Assembly (NCBI RefSeq): GCF_900112065.1
Contig: NZ_FOKE01000004.1
Span: forward strand, 62,001 to 126,000
Reading direction: 5' to 3'
Length of the DNA stretch: 64,000 nt
Source of the DNA: Cohnella sp. OV330
GTDB taxonomy: Bacteria > Bacillota > Bacilli > Paenibacillales > Paenibacillaceae
Positions 48,026 through 55,948 of the stretch are shown piece after piece. Under the pieces are notes generated by a model, which worked only from the letters and a program-made list of their open reading frames with translations, was not told the origin of the DNA and ran no database searches. Numbering within the stretch: the first letter of the stretch is position 1; every line of letters starts with the position of its first letter. Both the position numbers and the translations under genes were made by a program.

Positions 48026-48238
48026 AACGATAACCCCCGGCCGTTTCTCTAGTCGAGGCGGCGCCCTGCATGCGAAGTCCGCGAACCGCCTCATATATTG
48101 TATCGGCAACCGCGTGCGGGCCGCAACGGAGAATTTGAACCAAAAACAAGGGGCCGTCCATCGCATCTCGTCGCTTCTGCCATTATACTGAATAAAGACG
48201 CGGCCCCAGCCGCAAATGACCAGCAGGAGGAAACAGCC

Positions 48239-48895
48239 TTGCCACAGCAACCTTCGACCCGGCGCGCCGTCATCTATACGGGAGGCAGCCTTGGACCTTG
48301 GAGCCTCGCGCTCGCGCAGCCGGGCGACTATCTCATCGGCGCGGACAAAGGCGCCTTTTATCTCATACAGAACGGAATCGCGCCTCACCTGGCGCTCGGC
48401 GACTTCGATTCGGTGGATGCGGATGCGCTTGCGCGGATTCGCGCCGAAGCGAAGGAGACGGCCGAGTACGACGCGGTGGACAAGGATTGGTCCGACACCG
48501 AGCTCGCGCTCCGGGAAGCGCTGGCGCGAGGTTACCGGGACATCGTCATCGCCGGCGGACTCGGCACCCGGTTCGACCACAGCCTGGCCAACGTCCAGCT
48601 GCTCGCCGTCGCGAACGAAGCCGGCGCCGAGGCTTTGCTCGTGGACGCGCACAACGAGATTCGCCTGCTGACCGCAGGCAGCCGTCTGCAGGCAGACCAC
48701 CGCTATCCCTACGTGTCCCTGCTCCCGCTGACTTCGGAGGTGACGGGCGTTACACTTACCGGCTTTGCCTATCCGCTGCAGGACGCCACGCTGCGCCAAG
48801 GCATGTCGCTCGGCGTCAGCAACTTGCTGTCTGCAGAAGAAGGCTTCATCTCGCTGCGCAGCGGCTCGCTGCTCGTCATTCGCAGCAGAGACTGA
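48239..48895 (+). CDS. thiN: Thiamine pyrophosphokinase
   Basis: A 218-residue ThiN-type enzyme that transfers pyrophosphate from ATP to thiamine. GADKGAFYLIQNGIAPHLALGDFDSVD is split across residues 30-57 and includes the catalytic acidic cluster; KDWSDTELAL and GGLGTRFDHSLANVQLL follow, and GVSNLLS lies near the C-terminus. The start is TTG 48239 behind AGGAGG; the open frame upstream to 48098 has no ribosome site. No TPP riboswitch is visible in the 213-bp divergent spacer. Confidence 0.9.
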   Translation: MPQQPSTRRAVIYTGGSLGPWSLALAQPGDYLIGADKGAFYLIQNGIAPHLALGDFDSVDADALARIRAEAKETAEYDAVDKDWSDTELALREALARGYRDIVIAGGLGTRFDHSLANVQLLAVANEAGAEALLVDAHNEIRLLTAGSRLQADHRYPYVSLLPLTSEVTGVTLTGFAYPLQDATLRQGMSLGVSNLLSAEEGFISLRSGSLLVIRSRD

Positions 48896-48956
48896 ATCCT
48901 GCGCAAACGGGCCGACCGGGCGCATTGCCTCATGCAGTATTCGCGAAGGGGCTAGA

Positions 48957-51900
48957 TTACGAGTCGATCCGCATCAGCATTTCTTCAAGCAGCCGCACGC
49001 GGGCCAGCGACGCCCTTAGAAGACCAAGGCCGATGTCCGGGTAAAGCCGGACGAGCCGGGTTAGCGCCTCCCGCTGCAAGCCGAGCGCACGCACGTCGCC
49101 GAGCAGCGCGTGAGCCGATACCGTCGACGCCGATTCGTCCAGCGCCGACGTGGCGCCGCACACTTCGCCCGCCCCCAGCACGCCAAGCGTCGCTTCGAGT
49201 CCCGCCGCAGTGACGCTCGTCAATTCCACGTTGCCGTCCACGATGACATAGAGCGCGTCGCTGGTCGAACCCCGAAGCAGCAGCGCCTCGCCGTCCTCGA
49301 ATACGCGCTCCGATGCGATGCCGGCGATGAGGCCGAGCTCCTCTAGCGTCAAATCCGCGAAAAACGGCACGTTTTTCAAATATATGACTTTGCCGAGCCT
49401 GCCGAGCGCCCCTTGCGCTTCCACTTGACCGCCACGCTCCCTTCCCGCTTCCGCCGCCATCTCCGGCCACCAATCGTCCGCCGAACGCGACGCATGTTCA
49501 AGCGCTGTCCGCGCCTCCTCTATCGTCGCGGACAGCCGTCCCCGATCGTCATAGTCCGTTTGAAGCACGACTGAGAGCCGCTGCGCCAGCCGCCGGTCTC
49601 CGGCGCCTTCGGCGAGCACCTCCAGCCCGCTGCTCTTCGTCTCGTCGTCGGCGTCCGCCAGCGCTCGCCTGATCGAAGCGACGACCTGCTCGTCGGTCAG
49701 TCGCACGAGCAAAGACCAGACGCCTTCGAGGATCCGCTGGCGCTGTCCGTTGAAACGAAGCGCCGCAAGCTCGGCAAGCTCTTCCCTGCCGACCGCGCGA
49801 AAGGCGGACGCATAGCCCGCTACCTTGTCCAGTCCGCCCATCCGCCGCAGCGCCTCGTCCGTCAGCCTCCCTCGGATGTCGTCCTCGGGCAGCAGCACGG
49901 CTAGCGCGCCGATCGCGACGCGCCAAATCTGCGCATGCGCGCCAGGCAAGGCTGAGAGCAGCGGCTCAATCGACAGGTGGCCCATATCGATCAACGCTTG
50001 CTCCGTGACTCGCATCAGCTCTTGGTCCCCCGCCGGCAGGCGCTCCAGCAGCTGCGGGACGACATGCGCCGCGCCGAGCTTGCCGAGGCATGACGTCGCC
50101 GCGAGCCGAACGGATGGATGCGTGTCCTGCAGCAGCCGCTCGACCGATTCCCCGAATCGCTCCAGCCGAAGCTCCGCCACGACGCCGCACACATGGGCGG
50201 CGGGTTCGCCGCCCTGCCCGAGCAGCCGCTCGATCGCCTCGAAGCAAGCTTCGTAGCTCGATTCGCTTTCCAGCGCATACATCGCCTTGACCGCCTCTGC
50301 GACGACCGCGGGATGCGGATCCAGCAGCTTCATCCGCAAAAAGAAAAACGCCTGCGAAGACAAGTGCTTCATCTGCGCCATCTGCCTGACGCCCTCCGCC
50401 CGCACGGCCGGATCCTCGTCCTCCAGCACGGCGCCAATCCGCACGAGCGCCTGAAGATCGGCGCCCGTCAGCTTCATCGCCCGCAGCGCCGCCGTCCGCA
50501 CGCCGGGACTCTCGTCGCCCAGCAGCTCGAGCAGCTCCGGCACATATCGTTCGTCCTGCGTACGCCCGACGATGTCCGCGGCGATCTGCCGCACGCCTTC
50601 CTGCTCGTCCCGAAGCAGCGTCAGCACGGCGCCCATCGCCTTCGTATTGCTGAAAAACTCGCGGTACGAGTCCATCAGTTCCCGGTCGTCCAGCCCGAGC
50701 GTCTGGACGCCTCTCACCAGCTCTCGCATATAAAGACGCCGCACCGTCCAGGCGAGCGCCGTCAACAGCAGCGCGGCGCCGGCCCCGACCGCCGCCAATA
50801 TCGGAAAACTGAAACCCGCCGCCTTATGCAGCGACTGCAGCCCCGCGCCGAGCAAAATGCCGAAAAAGGATGCCAGCCCCTGCGCCGCATACCGGTAGCC
50901 GTCCCGGTGCTGCATCGGCAGCGTCTTGTAAAACAGCTGGTAAGACGGCTCCGCCGAGTAAAAGATTAAGACGTTCGTAAGCATATACGCGCCGGCAGCG
51001 GCCGTCACGGCCGCCGTCTCGCTCCCGAGCAGCACGGCCGACAAGCCGAAAGCCGCCGCGTAAGCCGCCGCGATCGCCACGAGCATCCCGCTCGCGCCGA
51101 ACCAGGCGACGAGCTTGCCCGACACGAGCTGGACGGCAAACGCCAGCAAAAAGAGCAGCGTCGACACGATGCCGAACATGCGCGCGAACTGCTGCTCGTC
51201 CGGATAAGACGCGTGCGCCGTATTCAAAAACAGAAACTCCGCCAAGTAGTAAAGCGCGGGCATCAACGTCATGAGCCCCATGACGCCGAGCAAGAAAGGG
51301 GAACGGAACGTGCGTTTCATATAAATGAACGAAGACGCGCCCTCGTCCTCCGCGGCGGCCTGTGCCTTCAGGGCGAGCGGCACCAAATATTGCACGATCG
51401 CCTTGCGGTAGTTGAACGAAGCCGCAATCAGAAGCAGGGGACCCAAGCCGTATACCCATTCAGCGCCGAGCGGGCTGAGCATCTGCGTGGCGAGACCGCC
51501 GGCCGCGCCGCCAAGCGTCGCGCCGGAGACAAAAAGCGGCATAAGCCGCTTCGCCTGCTGCGTCGGGCACACATCGACGGCCAGGCTCCACAGCAGCACC
51601 GTCTGCTGGCGCACGACAAAGCTCGAAGTGAGGAACAAAACCGGATAAAACCAGCGCGCGTCCAGATCCGCCAGCTTCAGCGCTGCCAGAACGCCCGTAT
51701 CCGCAAGCAAAATCGCCGTCATGACGGCGTACATCGTTTTCATCAAAGCCGGCTTGGACAGCTTCATGGCCAGCCAGCTCATGAACCACGCCTCAAGCGG
51801 CAATATGAAGGCTTCAGCCGTGTACAAGTAGGGCAAATATTCGCTGCCGAACCGTTGGCTGAACAAGGTAATGAAGCCGTTGTAAGTAAGCGCTTCGGCG

Positions 51901-51995
51901 ATGCCGCAAATTAGAAATATGGGGGTCATCAACCGCAGCTTGCGCCGGTCCTCCGCACGAACGCCCAATCTGCCGAGGGCTTGCGCCATATTCAT
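48957..51995 (-). CDS. Nucleotide-transporter-like membrane domain fused to HEAT repeats and a CNB domain
   Basis: A 1012-residue multidomain protein. Residues about 20-420 carry some twelve membrane helices in the plan of ADP/ATP translocase-like (NTT/Tlc) or MFS carriers. Residues about 430-800 are helical HEAT-like repeats (for example ELLGDESPGVRTAALRAMKL and RLLQDTHPSVRLAATSCLGK). Residues about 880-1000 form a cyclic-nucleotide-binding-like domain (NVPFFADLTLEELGLIAG, SDALYVIVDGNVEL, LGAGEVCG). The Arg that contacts the cyclic phosphate is missing (DESASTVSAHAL), so ligand binding is doubtful. ATG 51995 preferred to GTG 52004. It ends the receptor-GNAT-transporter set. Confidence 0.8.
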   Translation of the reverse strand: MNMAQALGRLGVRAEDRRKLRLMTPIFLICGIAEALTYNGFITLFSQRFGSEYLPYLYTAEAFILPLEAWFMSWLAMKLSKPALMKTMYAVMTAILLADTGVLAALKLADLDARWFYPVLFLTSSFVVRQQTVLLWSLAVDVCPTQQAKRLMPLFVSGATLGGAAGGLATQMLSPLGAEWVYGLGPLLLIAASFNYRKAIVQYLVPLALKAQAAAEDEGASSFIYMKRTFRSPFLLGVMGLMTLMPALYYLAEFLFLNTAHASYPDEQQFARMFGIVSTLLFLLAFAVQLVSGKLVAWFGASGMLVAIAAAYAAAFGLSAVLLGSETAAVTAAAGAYMLTNVLIFYSAEPSYQLFYKTLPMQHRDGYRYAAQGLASFFGILLGAGLQSLHKAAGFSFPILAAVGAGAALLLTALAWTVRRLYMRELVRGVQTLGLDDRELMDSYREFFSNTKAMGAVLTLLRDEQEGVRQIAADIVGRTQDERYVPELLELLGDESPGVRTAALRAMKLTGADLQALVRIGAVLEDEDPAVRAEGVRQMAQMKHLSSQAFFFLRMKLLDPHPAVVAEAVKAMYALESESSYEACFEAIERLLGQGGEPAAHVCGVVAELRLERFGESVERLLQDTHPSVRLAATSCLGKLGAAHVVPQLLERLPAGDQELMRVTEQALIDMGHLSIEPLLSALPGAHAQIWRVAIGALAVLLPEDDIRGRLTDEALRRMGGLDKVAGYASAFRAVGREELAELAALRFNGQRQRILEGVWSLLVRLTDEQVVASIRRALADADDETKSSGLEVLAEGAGDRRLAQRLSVVLQTDYDDRGRLSATIEEARTALEHASRSADDWWPEMAAEAGRERGGQVEAQGALGRLGKVIYLKNVPFFADLTLEELGLIAGIASERVFEDGEALLLRGSTSDALYVIVDGNVELTSVTAAGLEATLGVLGAGEVCGATSALDESASTVSAHALLGDVRALGLQREALTRLVRLYPDIGLGLLRASLARVRLLEEMLMRIDS

Positions 51996-52010
51996 GACTG
52001 TCACTTCTTT

Positions 52011-52535
52011 CTACTGTTGCATCTCCGAACGGCCGGGCTTGCGCAGATCCAGATAATAGATCAACCGGTCCTCGCCGTCAAAGTAATAATCCGGCAAGCG
52101 GCCGTTCATCGTGAAGCCCAAACGTTCGAACAAGCGCCTCACGCCCGCGTATACAGGCAAATCGCAAGTATAGGTTACCAAATATCGGGCCCCTTGCTCG
52201 CGCAAATATTCTAGCATGGCTCCCGCGAGGCGCAAGGCCGCGCCGCCGCGACGGTAATCTCTTCGCACGACGAGATAATCCCACGTATAACCGCCCGTGC
52301 GCTGCTCGTTCGGCGCGGCGCCCGTGACGGCGACGACCTCGCCGGCGCTGTCCGTCATGTACCAGTAGATCGTCTTGCCCTCCAGCGCCAAATAAGGCAG
52401 CGTTCGGAAATGCTCCTCTTCGCCGGGCGTAGGGCGCTCGTCATCGAACGCCTGCGGCGAAATAAGAAAAGCGACGACCGCGTCCGCAGCCTCGCGCGAA
52501 TCGATGCGGCGCACGACCGACTCCACTATAGCCAA
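52011..52535 (-). CDS. GNAT N-acetyltransferase
   Basis: A 174-residue acetyltransferase starting at TTG 52535 behind GGAGG. The core strand DYLVVRRDYRRGGAALRLAGA contains a shortened acetyl-CoA loop (RRGGAAL), followed by YLVTYTCDLPVYAGVRRLFERLGF. Substrate unknown. It lies 15 bases upstream of the transporter-fusion gene and 75 bases downstream of the cyclase-like receptor gene, so all three are probably one transcription unit. Confidence 0.82.
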   Translation of the reverse strand: MAIVESVVRRIDSREAADAVVAFLISPQAFDDERPTPGEEEHFRTLPYLALEGKTIYWYMTDSAGEVVAVTGAAPNEQRTGGYTWDYLVVRRDYRRGGAALRLAGAMLEYLREQGARYLVTYTCDLPVYAGVRRLFERLGFTMNGRLPDYYFDGEDRLIYYLDLRKPGRSEMQQ

Positions 52536-52610
52536 TTTTGAAACCTCCGCTTCTCGGCTCCGTCGATGCTTGACCTGACGATCCGCCAGGCGTCAAGCGC
52601 CAACGTCGCG

Positions 52611-55358
52611 TCAGACCGCCAGCGTGCCGTTCCAGCCGGCGCCCGCGCCCTTCTGATAATATTCGTCGCACAAGTAGAAGTAGAGCTTGGCGGCTCTGTC
52701 CATCCGGTTTTGCTTGATCACTTCGACAAACGTCTCGCGGGCGTCGTAGAAACGTCCCGCCTGGCACAAAGCCAAACCGCGCTCGAACAGCGCCTTCGTG
52801 CGCTCCTTGGCCGCCCGCTGCTGCTCGGGGTCGCCTTCGTACACGTCGATCAGCTCCATCGCCTCGTCGCTGCTCTCGAGCCTGATCCGGCCGAGCGAGC
52901 GATGCATGAACCGCTCCGGCGACCGCAGCTGCTCGTAATAGTCGCGCGTGACGACGATGCAGCAGCCCACGATCTCCGAGATCTGCTCGAGCATCGTCGT
53001 GCGCTGGACGTCGTCGGAGATGACATTGCCTTCCCAGCGCCGCTCCTCGCCGATGATGCCGAGCATGAGCGGCCCCTTGTGAATCGCGATGCCGATGTCG
53101 ACCGTCGCGTAGCCGGAGCTGCGCCGGTGCTGATTGTACTCCGACAGCTCGCGGCGGATCGCCACGGCCGCCTGGATCGCCTCCTCCGCATAGCCAGGGA
53201 ACAGCGCCATAAAGCCTGCGCCCAAATATTTGCTGATGAGCCCGTCCTCCTGCCGCACGATCGGTCCGAAGCGCCGGAGGAATGAGTTCATGAAATCGAA
53301 GTTTTCCTTCGGGCTCAGCGTCTTCGACAGCTGCCGGAACTCTCGCAGGTTGGCGACCATGACCGCCATGTTTTTCTGAATCTGGTCTCCGAGCCGGATG
53401 TCGAGAATGCCCTTTTTGCCGAGCGAGTGGAAAAATTGCTGCGGCACGAACCGGTACGACGCCTCGCTGAACGACGTAATGTCGGCAATATGCTGCCTTA
53501 TGTAACGCGCCATCCGGTTGAACTGCACGCCGAGATCTCCGACTTCGTCGCGGTTGCGCAGCTTGACCTCGACGTCCCAGTCGCCGTTCGCCATCGCCAT
53601 GACGCTGCGTCTCAGCTTGCGGATCGGCGACAGCAGCACGAACGTGACGATCACGATGAGCACCACGAGGCCAGCCGTTATCATCAATATATTTTCGATA
53701 ATATTGTAATAAATCTTCCGGTTCTCGCGGTGAAGCACGCTAAGGTCGCGCCCGGTCTCGTAAACGCCGACGATTTTTCCGGCGCTGTCGTAGACCGGGC
53801 CGATGGCGTACAGCCACTTGCCCTCCGCGTCCTCCCACTGGCCTGTTCGGACGACGCCTTGATTTAGCACGGCTTCGTTTTCCTCGCTCTTTTCGAACGG
53901 CTTGAACATATTGACGCCGTCGTCGTCGTCCATGACGATATAAATCTGGCCCTCTTCATATTTGTACAACGTGCTGTACAAGCCTTGCCGCTGCTCGCTG
54001 TCCTCGCCTTCGAACAGGAAGTTCATTTTGGCGCGGATGGCCATGTAATCTTCATTGCGGTAATCGGAGGGCGACTGCAGCCGCGCGAGCCGGTCGCCGT
54101 CGATCAAATTCTGCCCGTTGCGCGCGAGCAGCGCGAGCTCGCGCTGCATCTGCGTCTCCATCCGCGCGGAAAAGCTGTTATAAATGAAGTTCGAGAGGAG
54201 AATCATCGCGATCAAGATGGCGGGCACGGTGGCAAGCACCTGCTTGATAAAAAGAGACGTGCGCCGTTCGAGTACGTGAATATGGAAAAAACGGACGGAA
54301 AACACGAGCAGCAGCAAGCCCAGCCAAAAGACGGCCCAAAGCAGGCGCTGGTTCCAAAGCGTCTTGCTGTCGAAGACGACCTTGGAGACTTGGCCTGCCG
54401 GCGAGAAGTCGGCGGACAGCAGCAAAATCCGATCGTTCAGCACGACCGCAAAGCCGGTCGGCGTCTGTTTGACATCCATAATCTCGTAGCTGTCCAGCCC
54501 CGGCGCGATGCGCTGCAGCGCGGCATCGTCCAGTACCGTCTTGGTCTGATCGGGGGCGAGCGGGTCCAGCGTCGTGACCGCATTCACGAGCCGGTCTACG
54601 AACATAAGGGATCCGTCGGTCCGGAGCGTCGGCAGCTCGGGGAAATTTTTCGAGGTGTTTGCGTTTGTCGTGCTCGGATACAGCTTGGCGCTGACGCCTT
54701 CAGGGGATACCTGATAAATGCTCCCCCTGCGCGTCGTATAGTAGATTTGTCCGGGCTCCGTGCCCGTAATCTCGGACAAATAGCGATCCTTGGGAAGCGT
54801 GAACGCGAATACGTTCTCCGGCGATCCTTCAGGCAAGCCGATCCGCTTCAACTGCAGCTTGTCGGCATCCGCCTCGTAAAAATACAGGGAGCCGCCCGAC
54901 AGCTGCAAGCCTTTGATCTGTCCGATCCGCTTGCTCGTGCCGTCCCCTTTTCGCTCGTAAAGCACCTGGCCGCCGCTGCCGCTGCGGTCGTAACGGACGA
55001 TGCGCTCGCTCTGCACGTAGAGGCCGTACGAATCGAGCACCGTCGCAAGCGCATAAATGCGGCCGTCGGCGTCCGCGACCGCTTCGTTGAAGTCGACCCG
55101 CGCCCCGCGTTCGGCCGCCGCAAAGGACATCTGCCCGATGAGCGTCCCGTCCGCGCCCAGCCGTTTGATCTTTTGCTTGGAATCGCTCACCACGGCAAGC
55201 GAGCCGTCCCCGCCGGCAGAGGCCTGCGATAAATTAAGCAGGTTCTCGGACGTTTTCCAAGGCGCTTCGCTCCGGTCCCCGCGCTCTGCGAGCACGAAGC
55301 CTGACCAACCGGACATCGCCAGCGAAACCAACAACAGCAGTACAGCAAGTTTTTTCAT
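52611..55358 (-). CDS. Membrane receptor with degenerate class III cyclase domain
   Basis: A 915-residue receptor. Signal peptide 1-24; an extracytoplasmic part of about 300 residues with repeated propeller-like blades (DGRIYALATVLDSYGLYV, PGQIYYTTRRGSIYQVSPEG); membrane helices near 343, 378 and 556 with a sensor-like segment between the last two (IGPVYDSAGKIVGVYETGRD); HAMP near 586; cyclase-like domain about 660-840; helical C-terminus. In the cyclase domain both metal Asp positions are changed (MAVMVANLREF, YLGAGFMALF) and the transition-state Asn is Gln (ISDDVQRTTM). Catalysis is therefore unlikely; a signalling role is inferred. Confidence 0.85.
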   Translation of the reverse strand: MKKLAVLLLLVSLAMSGWSGFVLAERGDRSEAPWKTSENLLNLSQASAGGDGSLAVVSDSKQKIKRLGADGTLIGQMSFAAAERGARVDFNEAVADADGRIYALATVLDSYGLYVQSERIVRYDRSGSGGQVLYERKGDGTSKRIGQIKGLQLSGGSLYFYEADADKLQLKRIGLPEGSPENVFAFTLPKDRYLSEITGTEPGQIYYTTRRGSIYQVSPEGVSAKLYPSTTNANTSKNFPELPTLRTDGSLMFVDRLVNAVTTLDPLAPDQTKTVLDDAALQRIAPGLDSYEIMDVKQTPTGFAVVLNDRILLLSADFSPAGQVSKVVFDSKTLWNQRLLWAVFWLGLLLLVFSVRFFHIHVLERRTSLFIKQVLATVPAILIAMILLSNFIYNSFSARMETQMQRELALLARNGQNLIDGDRLARLQSPSDYRNEDYMAIRAKMNFLFEGEDSEQRQGLYSTLYKYEEGQIYIVMDDDDGVNMFKPFEKSEENEAVLNQGVVRTGQWEDAEGKWLYAIGPVYDSAGKIVGVYETGRDLSVLHRENRKIYYNIIENILMITAGLVVLIVIVTFVLLSPIRKLRRSVMAMANGDWDVEVKLRNRDEVGDLGVQFNRMARYIRQHIADITSFSEASYRFVPQQFFHSLGKKGILDIRLGDQIQKNMAVMVANLREFRQLSKTLSPKENFDFMNSFLRRFGPIVRQEDGLISKYLGAGFMALFPGYAEEAIQAAVAIRRELSEYNQHRRSSGYATVDIGIAIHKGPLMLGIIGEERRWEGNVISDDVQRTTMLEQISEIVGCCIVVTRDYYEQLRSPERFMHRSLGRIRLESSDEAMELIDVYEGDPEQQRAAKERTKALFERGLALCQAGRFYDARETFVEVIKQNRMDRAAKLYFYLCDEYYQKGAGAGWNGTLAV

Positions 55359-55559
55359 CGAAAATCGGCGCCCGCCTTTGTGTGCGACTGTTCTTATTTA
55401 ATAGGAATTCACGAATGATTCTTTCTATTTTTATCGTACTACAAGTTCTTCCTTAATTCACCCCCTTGCAACTCAAAATGACAGATTTCGAGAATTGAGT
55501 TACTATGAATATAGCTTTTACAGCTTCCACCATTTTCGTGAAGAGAGCGTGAACCGGGC

Positions 55560-55946
55560 GTGGGACAACTAGTGTGCGGCGGAGCGACGATGCAATGTTC
55601 GTTCGGTGCTGCCCCCTCCGTATTAAATGTGCTGCCGGCCAACCGGACGATGACCGCCATGCCGATCGCCAACATTATGGACAACAAGCCGTTCGTGAAC
55701 ATCATGCCGTTCGGCATGTGCAATTCGATGGCCAACCCCCTCGTCGCCTCGGCGACCGCCGCGGCGTTCGGCGCCTTGACGCCTATGCCTTGCGCGCCGG
55801 TGACGGCAGCGCCTTGGGCGCCGGGATCGCCGACCGTGATGGTCGCCAACATGCCCGCGCTGAATAATTCCTCCAAGTGCATGTGCAGCTACGGCGGCGT
55901 CATCCAGTTAAGTTCGCCAGGCCAATTTACGATACAGGTGCCCTAA
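55560..55946 (+). CDS. PAAR-like (DUF4280) spike-tip protein
   Basis: A 128-residue protein starting at GTG 55560: MGQLVCGGATMQCSFGAAPS, then repeated short strands with Cys (FGMCNSMANP, PMPCAP, SKCMCSYGGVIQLSSPG). The Cys-rich beta pattern and GQLVCGGA opening are those of DUF4280, a PAAR-like cap that sharpens the spike of contractile injection systems and can carry an effector. No good ribosome site precedes the GTG; an inverted repeat AACTCAA/TTGAGTT (55470-55501) lies upstream and could be an operator. The next gene begins 2 bases after its stop codon. Confidence 0.85.
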   Translation: MGQLVCGGATMQCSFGAAPSVLNVLPANRTMTAMPIANIMDNKPFVNIMPFGMCNSMANPLVASATAAAFGALTPMPCAPVTAAPWAPGSPTVMVANMPALNNSSKCMCSYGGVIQLSSPGQFTIQVP

Positions 55947-55948
55947 TT

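Noticed and set aside
48026..48238. TPP riboswitch before thiN
   Set aside because: No CUGAGA or ACCUGA element is present, and thiN is not normally under one.
48026..48925. N-terminal extension of the TRIC-type protein to 518 residues
   Set aside because: The extra 300 residues are antisense to thiN and contain no recognisable domain; a TTG start with a ribosome site fits the family length.
55439..55882. 147-codon minus-strand frame opposite DUF4280
   Set aside because: Shadow of the Cys-rich DUF4280 gene, which has clear family features.
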